64,000 nucleotides of DNA from JAVJQS01 sp040218815 (GCA_040218815.1 JAVJQS010000015.1:186001-250000); one strand, 5' to 3'; counted from the stretch's first letter, positions 17,914 to 26,592 are shown. The notes: a model not told the origin generated them from the letters alone. Made by a program: numbers and translations.

Positions 17914-18759
17914 TTGTTGAGAATTATCTCCATTTTTATTGTTTTAACTCTTGGATTTAGCAGTTGTCAGCTTTTTGATCCAAACGAAGATCGTAAGATT
18001 ATTGCTAGAGTTGGAGATAATTACTTGTATGAGGAAGATATTGATGAATTAGTCACCAACGAAGACTCTGCAGGGTCTGCTTTGTTAACTCAAAATTATA
18101 TAGACAATTGGGTAAAGGAACAATTGCTGCTTAAAAAAGCCCTTCAAAACCTTTCTGCGGAGCAAGTTGATTTTGAAGAACAGCTCAATAATTATAAAAA
18201 CTCATTACTAATTTATGCTTATGAGAACTTATTGGTGAAGCAGAAATTAGACACTTCAATTTCCGAAACAGAGCTTCGAACGTACTATAAGAATAACGAA
18301 CAAAATTTTAAGCTTAAACAACAATTGGTTAAAGGTAAGCTAGTTCAGCTGCTCAATTCAGCTCCACTGCAAGACTCCTTAAACCTTTGGTTTTTTTCGG
18401 AGGGAGATTACTATTCCCAGCAACTGAATGAGTATTGCACACAATTTGCAATGAATTGTCACCTGGATACTTCAAGGTGGATTCCGTTTTCAACCATAAA
18501 AAGTTTATTGCCCTTAAACTATCAAATAGAAAAAATTGAAATAAGTGTAGGTAAAAATGTACTTTCAGATACATTGCAAACTCTAGTAATAAATGTTATG
18601 GAACAGCGTTTTCCCGGGGAATTGGCGCCACTTTCATATGTAAGTGATCAAATTAAAAGCATCATTAGAAATAAGCGTAAATTGCAATTACTGAATACAG
18701 CAAGAGAAGAAATTTTTGAAGAAGCGACCTTAAAAGAACAGTATGAAATTTATAATTAA
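17914..18759 (+). CDS. SurA-like lipoprotein lacking a parvulin domain
   Basis: A 281-aa protein starting at a TTG one base after the previous stop. The N-terminus IISIFIVLTLGFSSC is a lipoprotein signal with the lipobox Cys near residue 19. The next segment (IARVGDNYLYEEDIDELV, then helices to about 130) resembles the N-terminal chaperone module of SurA/PpiD proteins. The rest shows no parvulin signature such as HILI or FGYHI. It overlaps surA by 17 nt. I infer a membrane-anchored holdase that has lost, or never had, the isomerase domain. Known members are annotated only as hypothetical or PPIase-related. Confidence 0.75.
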   Translation: MLRIISIFIVLTLGFSSCQLFDPNEDRKIIARVGDNYLYEEDIDELVTNEDSAGSALLTQNYIDNWVKEQLLLKKALQNLSAEQVDFEEQLNNYKNSLLIYAYENLLVKQKLDTSISETELRTYYKNNEQNFKLKQQLVKGKLVQLLNSAPLQDSLNLWFFSEGDYYSQQLNEYCTQFAMNCHLDTSRWIPFSTIKSLLPLNYQIEKIEISVGKNVLSDTLQTLVINVMEQRFPGELAPLSYVSDQIKSIIRNKRKLQLLNTAREEIFEEATLKEQYEIYN

Positions 18760-20104
18760 GCTATTTGCAGTAATAATTTTAAGTTCTTCGATTCAATTAA
18801 AAGCTCAAGAGCAGTCAATTGTATTGGATAAAATTATTGCCGTAGTTGGCGATGAAATTATAACGAAAGCTGAGTTAGAAAGTAACTATGCAGGCCTAAT
18901 TACTAAAGGAATGAAGGTGACCGATAACTCCCGCTGTGAAGTATTGGAAGATATTTTATTCTCAAAAATGCTACTCAATCAAGCAAAGGTAGATAGTGTT
19001 GAAGTTACTGATGGACAAGTTGAAGGTGAAATGGATCGTCGACTTCGTTACATTATCAGTCAGATTGGCTCTGAGGAAAAAATGGTGGAGTATTATAAGA
19101 AACCATTATCTAAAATTAAAGATGAAATGCGCGAATCGATGCGTGATCAATTGCTGATTCAAGCCATGCAGGGAGAAATAACATCAGATGTCAGCGTTAC
19201 TCCCGACGAAGTAAAAAACTTTTACGATCGTATTCCAGAAGATAGCTTGCCACTTATGAATGCTGCTGTTGAAGTTGCTCAAATAGTAATCAACGCAAAA
19301 ACATCTACTGAATCGATTAGAGAGGTAAAGGAAGAATTAAACGAGTATCGAAGAAGAGTTAATGAAGGAGAAAAGTTCTCCACCTTAGCTGTTCTTTATT
19401 CTGAAGATGAAGGTTCAGCCACCAGAGGAGGGGAGATAGGATTTGTAGGAAAGGCAGAAGTAGAGCCAGAGTTTTCGGCTGCTTCTTTTAGACTAAAAGC
19501 CGGGCAAGTATCTCCGGTAATAAAAACCCGCTTTGGATATCACATTATTCAATTGATTGAACGAAGAGGTAATAAAGTAAATGTGCGTCATATCTTACTG
19601 AAACCGAGCATTGATACTAAATCACTTTTAAAAGCTAAACAACGAATCGATAGCATAGCTGGACTTATTGCAGCTGACTCTTTAAGCTTTGAAGCGGCTG
19701 CACGTCGCTTTTCCGATGATGAAGACACCAAACAAAATGGAGGAAAAATTGTAAATCCTTATACTGCTTCCACTATGACTGAAATGGATCAGTTGGATCC
19801 TTCTTTATTTTTTGTGATTGATAACATGTCTGTTGGAGATATTTCAGAAGCTGTGCAAATTAGCGACCCAAGAAAGCAAGCTGGTTATAGAATTATAAAG
19901 TTGAATAAACGAACAGAACCTCACCGAGCGAGTTTAAAGACAGACTATCAAGCTATAAAAGGCGCAGCTAAAGCTGAAAAAGAACAAATCAAGTTAGAAG
20001 AGTGGATGGTTACTGCAGCTGAAAAAACATATGTGAAGATAGATGAAGAGTATGCTAAAGGCTGCCTGTTTATGCAAGATTGGAATGAAAATATAATTGA
20101 ATAA
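18743..20104 (+). CDS. surA: SurA-type periplasmic chaperone / peptidyl-prolyl isomerase
   Basis: A 453-aa protein with signal peptide (MKFIIKLFAVIILSSSIQLKAQ) and the classical SurA opening DKIIAVVGDEIITKAELE. After the N-terminal helices come two parvulin modules: one covering about residues 175-275 (VAQIVINAK to FGYHIIQLI) and one about 278-390 (NVRHILLKP to GYRIIKL). SurA delivers unfolded outer-membrane proteins to the Bam complex. The ATG lies inside the end of the lipoprotein gene (17-nt overlap), and the MoxR gene follows within 1 nt of its stop, so this is the centre of a tight operon. Confidence 0.92.
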   Translation: MKFIIKLFAVIILSSSIQLKAQEQSIVLDKIIAVVGDEIITKAELESNYAGLITKGMKVTDNSRCEVLEDILFSKMLLNQAKVDSVEVTDGQVEGEMDRRLRYIISQIGSEEKMVEYYKKPLSKIKDEMRESMRDQLLIQAMQGEITSDVSVTPDEVKNFYDRIPEDSLPLMNAAVEVAQIVINAKTSTESIREVKEELNEYRRRVNEGEKFSTLAVLYSEDEGSATRGGEIGFVGKAEVEPEFSAASFRLKAGQVSPVIKTRFGYHIIQLIERRGNKVNVRHILLKPSIDTKSLLKAKQRIDSIAGLIAADSLSFEAAARRFSDDEDTKQNGGKIVNPYTASTMTEMDQLDPSLFFVIDNMSVGDISEAVQISDPRKQAGYRIIKLNKRTEPHRASLKTDYQAIKGAAKAEKEQIKLEEWMVTAAEKTYVKIDEEYAKGCLFMQDWNENIIE

Positions 20105-20105
20105 C

Positions 20106-21086
20106 ATGAGTAATACTACCTATAAAACAGATTCAGAAGCAGTTGATGCTTTAGTAAAAAAATATCAGGCTTTAAATTCCGAAATTTCAAAGGTAATTGT
20201 TGGCCAAGAGCAGGTGGTTAAAAATTTATTGATTTCAATTTTTAGTAACGGTCATTGTCTACTAGTAGGTGTTCCTGGTTTAGCAAAAACCTTATTGGTA
20301 AATACTATTTCTCAAGTATTGGGTTTAAGCTTTAATCGTATTCAGTTTACACCTGACTTAATGCCATCCGATATCATTGGTTCTGAAATTTTAGATGAGA
20401 ACAGGAGCTTTAAGTTCATCAAGGGACCTTTGTTTTCAAATTTAATTTTAGCTGATGAAATTAACCGTACTCCTCCCAAAACGCAATCGGCTTTATTAGA
20501 GTCGATGCAAGAAAAGTCAATTACCACAGGCGGAAAAACCTACCAATTGCCCAAACCATTTTTTGTGTTGGCTACGCAAAACCCGATAGAGCAGGAAGGG
20601 ACCTACCCATTGCCTGAAGCTCAGCTGGATCGATTTATGCTGAATATTTGGCTGGATTATCCAAGTTTAGAGGAAGAACTGAATATTGTAAAAGCAACCA
20701 CCACAAATTTCACTGCTGAAGTGAATAAAATTATGGATGGGGAAGAAATTATGTTTTTCCAGCAGCTAATCCGGAAGATTCCTGTACCAGACAATGTGTT
20801 AGAATATGCTGTTAAGTTGGCGTCATCAACGCGACCAAATACCAAACAATCACCAGAAATGGTAAATGAGTTCCTAAGTTGGGGGGCAGGACCTAGAGCT
20901 TCACAGTTTTTAGTGGTAGGAGCTAAATGTCATGCAGCCATCAATGGAAAATATTCTCCCGACATTGAAGATGTAAAAGCAGTGGCTGAACCCATATTAC
21001 GTCATAGAATTGTAAGAAATTACAAAGCTGAGGCGGAAGGCTATACCATTGAGAGAATTATTGAGGAACTCGTAGATGCAGGCTAA
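20106..21086 (+). CDS. MoxR-family AAA+ ATPase
   Basis: A 326-aa cytoplasmic AAA+ protein. Walker A GVPGLAKT is at residues 55-62, Walker B LILADE at 113-118, with the MoxR signatures QFTPDLMPSDIIG, TPPKTQSALLESMQE and ATQNPIEQEGTYPLPEAQLDRF. The ATG at 20106 is preferred over a TTG at 20097, which overlaps surA. MoxR ATPases usually act with DUF58 and von Willebrand-type proteins in chaperone-like maturation of other complexes. Here those partners are absent: the gene ends 20 bp before a convergent hypothetical. The operon link to three envelope-folding genes suggests a cell-envelope job (inference). Confidence 0.95.
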   Translation: MSNTTYKTDSEAVDALVKKYQALNSEISKVIVGQEQVVKNLLISIFSNGHCLLVGVPGLAKTLLVNTISQVLGLSFNRIQFTPDLMPSDIIGSEILDENRSFKFIKGPLFSNLILADEINRTPPKTQSALLESMQEKSITTGGKTYQLPKPFFVLATQNPIEQEGTYPLPEAQLDRFMLNIWLDYPSLEEELNIVKATTTNFTAEVNKIMDGEEIMFFQQLIRKIPVPDNVLEYAVKLASSTRPNTKQSPEMVNEFLSWGAGPRASQFLVVGAKCHAAINGKYSPDIEDVKAVAEPILRHRIVRNYKAEAEGYTIERIIEELVDAG

Positions 21087-21106
21087 AACCAAATTGAGTC
21101 GAACTC

Positions 21107-22054
21107 TTATTTAGGAGAATAGATATCCTCTTGTTCTAGAATTATTTCCTCATCTAGTTTAAAATCTTTTTTTGACTTTTTTATTCCTTCATCTGCATCG
21201 ACATCAGCTTGATACACCCACTTATTTTTTTCCCAGTAGTAGGCGTCGTAAGATAAATCTGCACCATAATACTCATAAATACCTTTTAATGAAGAGTTAG
21301 GGGGAGAGAGGTGATCTAATAGGATTCGATTGTTTTTTTCGTCAAAAGTTAATTCCATAATATTCTGTGCGGAAAACTCATATTGTACCCGGTTGAGTTT
21401 TTGATTTCCAACTTCGAAAATTGGAGCACCAAATCGAATAGCACCTTCTTGGTCAAACCACAACAATTCTATTCGCTTTTTAGTGGTTAACCGATCATTT
21501 CCTTCCCAAGCGAGCAGGGTATAATAGGTTTGAAGCGTTGTTTCTTTTTCTATGAGTTCATAAAATAATCCGGGGAGCCATTGCTTGTGGGCAGTTGTAA
21601 TTTTTTGAGCATCTACGCTGTCAGCATTTATTGGAGATAGAAATTCGAGGCTAGTTGCTGTTGTGTTGTCAACTTGTTTTAAGATTCCGCACTCATAATC
21701 ATACGTTCCGTCATTGAAAGGAATGTTCCAGTTGAAGATACGGAATGCAGAGTCAGGAGGCGTTAAAATACTTATGCTTTTTATTCCACTAAATGGAAAT
21801 CTGAAAGCGGATTCTTTGCTAAGCTCATTCTTAAGTATAGCCTTTAACTCTTCATTAGCAATCAGTCGCTCTTCGTCTTTTTCAGCGTTTAATACCTGAA
21901 AAGCTAGTGCCTCAATCGCTTTTTCATCAATTTGTTTTTCCCCTTGAACTTCAACTGTTTTTAAACCTACTTGAGTTTGGGCTGTGCCAATTAATATTCC
22001 AACTGGAATTAATAAAGCAAGCAAAAGCGATGTTGTAATTCTATTCAAAAGCAA
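21107..22054 (-). CDS. Conserved exported protein of unknown function
   Basis: A 315-aa protein with a hydrophobic N-terminus (TTSLLLALLIPVGILIGTAQ) that looks like a signal peptide or anchor. Recognisable conserved-looking blocks are ILTPPDSAFRIFNWNIP, DGTYDYECGILK and GIYEYYGADLSYDAYYWEK. I recall these from uncharacterised Bacteroidota proteins, but know no function or named domain. The start is TTG at 22054, as there is no upstream or nearby ATG; a second TTG lies two codons in. It is convergent with moxR, with no terminator in the 20-bp gap. The C-terminus is acidic (about 285-315). Confidence 0.72.
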   Translation of the reverse strand: MLLNRITTSLLLALLIPVGILIGTAQTQVGLKTVEVQGEKQIDEKAIEALAFQVLNAEKDEERLIANEELKAILKNELSKESAFRFPFSGIKSISILTPPDSAFRIFNWNIPFNDGTYDYECGILKQVDNTTATSLEFLSPINADSVDAQKITTAHKQWLPGLFYELIEKETTLQTYYTLLAWEGNDRLTTKKRIELLWFDQEGAIRFGAPIFEVGNQKLNRVQYEFSAQNIMELTFDEKNNRILLDHLSPPNSSLKGIYEYYGADLSYDAYYWEKNKWVYQADVDADEGIKKSKKDFKLDEEIILEQEDIYSPK

Positions 22055-22210
22055 CTAATTTATACTAGATAAACAAGATTTGAGCCAATCTATTGCCTAA
22101 TACCGATGTAGCTTTCAACTAGCACATTCTTCGTACATTGATTGCTTATTTGAAAGTAACTTGGCATTAAATCAACAAAATTAAATTGGCAACAGTTCTT
22201 ATAAATTGGT

Positions 22211-22558
22211 TTAAAGGTGCATGGCTTCTTTTTTAGCCTCAAGCGTTTCTTTGCTTTCTCTTACATCAGGATCATCTACACAGCAGTCAACTGGGCAAAC
22301 GGCTGCACATTGCGGGTCATCGTGAAATCCAACACATTCTGTGCACTTGTCAGGTACAATGTAATAGTAGTCTAAGCTAATTGGTTCTTGTTCCGCATCG
22401 GCATCAACTTCTTCTCCGTTCAACCTTTTATGTGTCCCTTTTACACCTGTTCCATCAGAAAAACGCCATTCTTCTCCACCTTCATAAATTGCATTGTTTG
22501 GACATTCAGGCTCGCAAGCTCCACAATTTATGCATTCATCAGTTATTATAATCGCCAT
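22211..22558 (-). CDS. 4Fe-4S dicluster ferredoxin
   Basis: A 115-aa protein. The start is taken at MAIIITDECINCGACEPECP because homologous ferredoxins begin here; an upstream in-frame extension of 23 codons overlaps the promoter region. Cluster ligands are CINCGACEPEC with a following CP pattern, and CTECVGFHDDPQCAAVCPVDC, giving eight Cys for two [4Fe-4S] centres. A ~40-residue insert lies between the two halves, as in the YfhL-like branch. It is a cytoplasmic one-electron carrier; its redox partner is not apparent from the neighbours. It is divergent from the acyl-CoA reductase gene. Confidence 0.92.
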   Translation of the reverse strand: MAIIITDECINCGACEPECPNNAIYEGGEEWRFSDGTGVKGTHKRLNGEEVDADAEQEPISLDYYYIVPDKCTECVGFHDDPQCAAVCPVDCCVDDPDVRESKETLEAKKEAMHL

Positions 22559-22626
22559 AATGGGTTGTTTAATGTTTGTACTTTCGTAAATTGAATTTGA
22601 TTCAAGATCAAAATTCGTTTCGAACA

Positions 22627-22634
22627 CAAAATTA
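22627..22634 (-). promoter_or_regulatory. -7 element (TAATTTTG) for the ferredoxin gene
   Basis: The plus strand reads CAAAATTA, i.e. a perfect minus-strand TAnnTTTG about 70 nt before the ferredoxin ATG, in the divergent spacer shared with the acyl-CoA reductase gene. A one-mismatch plus-strand TACTTTCG sits at about 22579-22586. Confidence 0.5.
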
Positions 22635-22657
22635 AGGTTTTAAGCATAACAATTAGA

Positions 22658-23719
22658 ATGAATTTAGAAGAGAAAAAGCAAGTATTGTTGGATTTAGGTC
22701 AATTTTTCGAAAGTTGTACCCTTTATCACAAAAATCAAGCTATACTAAAACAATCGGAAAAGCTAAAAAAGCAAATCGAGCGAGGAGTAGAATTAATAGA
22801 AACGGTGCATCATGAAAATGGTTGGTTTACCCCAGACTCGGTAAAAGCAGTTTTTGAAGCATGGTCTAAATCCTTGACCGAAGAAAATATTTCAAAGTGG
22901 TTAGAGGCCTACTCTTTTGAAAATACAGATTCAAAAGCTGTTGGAGTAATCATGGCCGGAAATATCCCTTTAGTGGGTTTACACGATGCGCTTTGTGTAT
23001 TGGTTACTGACAATCATTTAAAGGCCAAAGTATCTTCAAAAGATAAGTCATTAATGAGTTTAGTCTTAGAAACAATTGCTGTAATTGCTCCTAAATGGGG
23101 GTATAAAATTGAAGTCACAGATAATTTAAAAAACATTGATTATTTAATTGCAACCGGCAGCGATAATAGTAACCGATATTTTGAATATTATTTTAGAGAT
23201 GTCAAAAAAATCCTTCGAAAAAATAGGACCTCAGTTGCTATCTTGGATGGCAATGAATCTGAAGAAGACCTGAAGAAATTAAGTGATGATGTTTTTATGC
23301 ATTTTGGACTGGGCTGCCGAAATGTGACAAAATTATTTCTGCCCAAAGGCTTTGATTTAGATCGAATTTTTAATGCCTTTTTTCATTACAAAGAAATAGC
23401 CAATAATAATAAGTATGCTAATAATTACGATTACAATAAGGCTGTTTACTTACTTAATAAAATAGATTTAATAGAGAATGGTTTCTTGTTATTAAAGGAA
23501 GATGAAGAGTTGCACTCACCAGTTGGAGTATTGTTTTACGAATACTATGATAAATTGTCAGCTGTAGAGGAAAAACTAATTGACAATGCAGAAAGTATTC
23601 AAGCAGCAGTGGGCAGTTATGATAAAAGTAAACTCATTCCATTTGGAAAAGCTCAGCAGCCAGAGTTATGGGATTACGCGGATGGAGTTGATACGATTGA
23701 ATTTTTAATTTCAGATTGA
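22658..23719 (+). CDS. LuxC-like acyl-CoA reductase
   Basis: A 353-aa cytoplasmic protein resembling the acyl-CoA reductase (LuxC) family of the aldehyde-dehydrogenase superfamily. Visible blocks are VGVIMAGNIPLVGLHD (cofactor-side loop), LKAKVSSKDKSLM, the YLIATGSDNSNRYFEYYF segment, and MHFGLGCRNVTKLFLPKGFD, whose Cys is the expected acyl-thioester nucleophile. LuxC enzymes reduce acyl-CoA to aldehyde with NADPH. No luxAB genes are nearby and this stand-alone form is common in Bacteroidota, so luminescence is not implied. The physiological substrate is unknown. Divergent from ferredoxin. Confidence 0.88.
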   Translation: MNLEEKKQVLLDLGQFFESCTLYHKNQAILKQSEKLKKQIERGVELIETVHHENGWFTPDSVKAVFEAWSKSLTEENISKWLEAYSFENTDSKAVGVIMAGNIPLVGLHDALCVLVTDNHLKAKVSSKDKSLMSLVLETIAVIAPKWGYKIEVTDNLKNIDYLIATGSDNSNRYFEYYFRDVKKILRKNRTSVAILDGNESEEDLKKLSDDVFMHFGLGCRNVTKLFLPKGFDLDRIFNAFFHYKEIANNNKYANNYDYNKAVYLLNKIDLIENGFLLLKEDEELHSPVGVLFYEYYDKLSAVEEKLIDNAESIQAAVGSYDKSKLIPFGKAQQPELWDYADGVDTIEFLISD

Positions 23720-23779
23720 CGATGTTAGATTTTTGATTTCAGAATTACGATTGACGATTTTTGATTGGGTAGATTAGAA

Positions 23780-24133
23780 TTATTTGTTATTTCTCAAGGT
23801 TATTATGGAGGAGACTATGATTTTTAGAATTTCTTCAGCTTCATAATACAAGTGTTTAATACTCTCTTTAAGTTCTGGTTTTAATTCTTCTATCAGTTCA
23901 AGGAAAAACATACATTCATCAGCCTCCTCTTCTACAATTTTGAGTTTGTTTATAAAATCTGCTTTTGATTTTGCCCTGCAGGCAGCTCTATAATTAGCCC
24001 CAACTGAGCTTGATGCACGAATTAACTGATTAGAGTATGCATTAAAAACATACTTGGTAGGCAATTCATCACAAAATTTCGCTGTATTAATTGCAAATCT
24101 TTTTGTTTTTTCTTTGAGTATAGTAGAGTTCAT
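23780..24133 (-). CDS. Four-helix bundle protein (23S rRNA intervening-sequence protein family)
   Basis: A 117-aa, all-helical protein with the family hallmarks: FAINTAKFCDELP near the start, NQLIRASSSVGANYRAACRAKSKADFINKL, then EEADECMFFLELIEEL. These proteins were first found encoded in 23S rRNA intervening sequences but are also widespread as free-standing, often mobile-looking genes in Bacteroidota; their role is not established. It is a stand-alone gene between word-repeat gaps, convergent with the acyl-CoA reductase gene. Confidence 0.92.
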   Translation of the reverse strand: MNSTILKEKTKRFAINTAKFCDELPTKYVFNAYSNQLIRASSSVGANYRAACRAKSKADFINKLKIVEEEADECMFFLELIEELKPELKESIKHLYYEAEEILKIIVSSIITLRNNK

Positions 24134-24430
24134 CTAATTTTTTGATTAGTAGCAATTGAAGATCTAATCTATTCATTTTCAATTCAGCAAATTGTAAATC
24201 AAAAATCTAAGATTGTAAATATAAAGCTCTTATTGGAATGGGGACTAAATCAAAAATCTGAAATCGTCAATTTAAAATCTTGACTAGTAATTTAAGGTAG
24301 TAGAAAATTACGATTGAAATAGAAATAATTATTAATCAGCATTACCTAGAAATTTTAATTAGGAATAGTAATTCTATAGCGCTTACAGGTTACGCCTAAA
24401 GTCTAAAATCTAAAATCCAAAACCGTAAAT
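24134..24430. other. 297-bp intergenic gap with repeated words
   Basis: No gene seen. It is rich in AAATCTAAGATTGTAAAT, AATCAAAAATCTGAAATCG and GTCTAAAATCTAAAATCC words at 24180-24290 and 24390-24430. It lies upstream of the four-helix-bundle gene and downstream of the beta-helix lipoprotein gene, both on the minus strand. No terminator or -7 element is clear. Confidence 0.55.
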
Positions 24431-25891
24431 CTAAAATTCATACGCTCCCAAATCTGGCATTCCATCAGCGGTTCTGGAATCACCTTTTAGGTCTAGAGGG
24501 ACTTGGTTTCCGACAGTTATATCTCCTGCATCAATAGCTACGGAGTTATCATCCAATTCAAACATTCCTGCAGGACCATCTATAAAAATGGGTCCAACAG
24601 GATTTTTAATGATATTAGTAAACTGAGTGGTATCAGATGTGGGATTGTTGGTTTTGATTATAGTATTCGAGAAATTTAAATTTAGTTGGCCTGAGTTTAT
24701 AACTTCCGTATCGAATTCGCTTTCTAGCCTACCATAAATAATCGAGTTTCTTACTCGAACAGTTGGTGTATCAACCAATAATCCTAAAGGAGTGTTGTAC
24801 GAATTTTGAGCGAAAAATAAAGGTGTTTCTCTGCTAGCTGCAGTAAAATAATTAGCAAATGTGCAATGGTCAAAGTTATAGATGCCATCTCCTTGCAAAG
24901 CAACATTGTATTCTCCACAATCAGTTATTAATAGGTTTTCTGCATTGATATTAAATACCGCGCTGAGTAGTCCGAAGCCTGAACAATTATCAATTACAGT
25001 ATTTTTAATGTTCAAGTTTCCAAAAAAGGAAGGAGCTTGGTCTATAAAAAGTGCTTCAGCTTGAATGCCGATGAATGCATTTTTAATGATGGCATAATTT
25101 ATTTCATTAAAACCACCTTCATTAATCCAAATTCTATCCCATTGCCCCGGCACATCGTCGTAGCGCATTTCAAGCCGATCATTTTGAAAAACAACTGGTT
25201 CATCTTTGGTGCCATTTACTTTCAAAGTACCTCCTCGATATACCCATATTCCACTGTTGTTGTGGAAATAGATTTGTACACCCGGATCGATATTCAATTG
25301 ATCTAATGAATCAACAGCAACATAGCCATAAACAACATAAGGCAAGGAATTATTCCAAGTGACATTCACAGGTGGGAGAGAATCGCTGCAAGGACCTGTG
25401 AGACAAGTAAAGTCAGGTAGGTTGGTATTAAAAGTAGTGGGTGTGAAATAAATTGCGTTTTGACCCCAAGCTACTAAGTCAACTTGCTGACGATTTCCAT
25501 TGGTGTTGAATTCAATAAAGTCTTCAATTACAAATGGATTTAACTGGTTGTTAGGATCGACAGTGGCTTCAACGAAGATGAACATACTGTCTTCAGGAGC
25601 AATTTCAACGTTTTCATGATAAGGACCAGGAGCACCATCAACATTAATTCTAAAAGTGGATTGATTGCCACCATTTAGTCGAATGGAACTAATTTTTATG
25701 GTCTCCTTGTATGGATTATACACCAAGAAGTTCTCCGTGATAGAACCAATAGTAGTAAAAACGGTATCAAAAGTGATACTGTCTACTGAGAAATTTAATC
25801 GAGCCGAATCGTCATCAATTATTTGATCTTCCCTTCGACAGGAGAATAAAACAAGGACACCAAAAACAAAAATCAAAAGTCGCTTGAACAT
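24431..25891 (-). CDS. Outer-surface lipoprotein with parallel beta-helix repeats
   Basis: A 486-aa protein with a lipoprotein signal: MFKRLLIFVFGVLVLFSC puts the lipid-modified Cys at residue 18. Residues ~30-140 look like an Ig/ASPM-type beta-sandwich (FDTVFTTIGSITENFLVYN). From about 190 there is a right-handed beta-helix pattern of short strands and Asn/Asp turns (IKNTVIDNCSGFGLLSA, LLITDCGEYNVAL). It ends in DLKGDSRTADGMPDLGAYEF, a motif of Bacteroidota beta-helix surface proteins. It is probably surface- or periplasm-exposed; ligand unknown. The -7 element lies 5 nt before the ATG. The next gene (thioredoxin-like) is 35 bp upstream. Confidence 0.85.
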   Translation of the reverse strand: MFKRLLIFVFGVLVLFSCRREDQIIDDDSARLNFSVDSITFDTVFTTIGSITENFLVYNPYKETIKISSIRLNGGNQSTFRINVDGAPGPYHENVEIAPEDSMFIFVEATVDPNNQLNPFVIEDFIEFNTNGNRQQVDLVAWGQNAIYFTPTTFNTNLPDFTCLTGPCSDSLPPVNVTWNNSLPYVVYGYVAVDSLDQLNIDPGVQIYFHNNSGIWVYRGGTLKVNGTKDEPVVFQNDRLEMRYDDVPGQWDRIWINEGGFNEINYAIIKNAFIGIQAEALFIDQAPSFFGNLNIKNTVIDNCSGFGLLSAVFNINAENLLITDCGEYNVALQGDGIYNFDHCTFANYFTAASRETPLFFAQNSYNTPLGLLVDTPTVRVRNSIIYGRLESEFDTEVINSGQLNLNFSNTIIKTNNPTSDTTQFTNIIKNPVGPIFIDGPAGMFELDDNSVAIDAGDITVGNQVPLDLKGDSRTADGMPDLGAYEF

Positions 25892-25896
25892 GTTCG

Positions 25897-25904
25897 CAAA
25901 TATA
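25897..25904 (-). promoter_or_regulatory. -7 element (TATATTTG) for the beta-helix lipoprotein gene
   Basis: The plus strand reads CAAATATA, a perfect minus-strand TAnnTTTG ending 5 nt before the ATG at 25891. It lies in the 35-bp gap after the thioredoxin-like gene and predicts a leaderless transcript. Confidence 0.6.
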
Positions 25905-25926
25905 AGGACTACAACTTGCTAGGGGC

Positions 25927-26568
25927 TTATTTGTTGTGCTCTTCCGCCCATTTATTTATGCATTCAATCAATTCTACTTGTTGTGCTTGTGTTTTGTCTC
26001 GTGCGTACCACAATTGAAGAGCAGCAGCCAACTCACTGAAGGGTGCATCAGGGTTTTTTAATTTAAATTCATTGATTAACTCTTGTGAAGGTTTTGGACG
26101 CGGCCCCCATGTTCCCAAAACAGAAAAGTCTTCAGGATTTAAAGCAATGAGTTTAGGTATTGATCTTCCTCCATTTGTTAGAAATTGATCCATAATGTCT
26201 AAGTGTTCATCCCGGAGAATCAATTTAAGTTCAATTTTGTCTGAAACTACCGCTAACTTATTAAGCAGGGGAATGTTTTGAGCAGCATCACCACACCAGC
26301 CTTCTGTTAAAACTAGCCAAGTCATTTTTGGTGTTTCTGTGGCACTTATTGCGCCTAATAATTGATCGCTTATTGAAACAGTTTTATTCAAGCGCTTCAT
26401 GCGCTGCAAATTCATTTTAGCATAATTCAACAGCTCTTCTGATTGATTCTCACCAGTGGTCTTTCCTTGGGCATATAAATCATTAAGCAAACCCAAGTAC
26501 TCTTCAAAATTCATGGAAGAGTTGATCAAGGCTTCATTTATTGTACTTTTTGTATCGACATCAGTCAT
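25927..26568 (-). CDS. Thioredoxin-family protein with single active-site Cys
   Basis: A 213-aa protein without a signal peptide. A helical N-terminus is followed by a thioredoxin-like domain starting near residue 80: WLVLTEGWCGDAAQNIP has Cys92 but Ala where the resolving Cys of CxxC would be (CGDA). A cis-Pro-type loop is seen in GRSIPKLIALN. This matches the Bacteroidota 'thioredoxin family' proteins with a WCGDA(A/P)Q motif. With one Cys it cannot act as a classical disulfide oxidoreductase; a monothiol role is inference. It is divergent from mnmD. Confidence 0.88.
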   Translation of the reverse strand: MTDVDTKSTINEALINSSMNFEEYLGLLNDLYAQGKTTGENQSEELLNYAKMNLQRMKRLNKTVSISDQLLGAISATETPKMTWLVLTEGWCGDAAQNIPLLNKLAVVSDKIELKLILRDEHLDIMDQFLTNGGRSIPKLIALNPEDFSVLGTWGPRPKPSQELINEFKLKNPDAPFSELAAALQLWYARDKTQAQQVELIECINKWAEEHNK

Positions 26569-26584
26569 TCTCTCTATTTTTGTG

Positions 26585-26592
26585 CAAAGTTA
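26585..26592 (-). promoter_or_regulatory. -7 element (TAACTTTG) for the thioredoxin-family gene
   Basis: The plus strand reads CAAAGTTA, a perfect minus-strand TAnnTTTG 16 nt before the ATG at 26568, in the 62-bp divergent spacer with mnmD. Confidence 0.55.

Noticed and set aside
22559..22627. N-terminal extension of the ferredoxin
   Set aside because: Homologues start at MAIIITDEC and the extension reaches into the divergent promoter region.
22658..23719. Bioluminescence (lux) locus
   Set aside because: Only a LuxC-like gene is present; no luxA, B, D or E homologue is nearby.
23780..24133. rRNA intervening sequence
   Set aside because: The encoded family occurs in 23S rRNA insertions, but there is no rRNA gene here.
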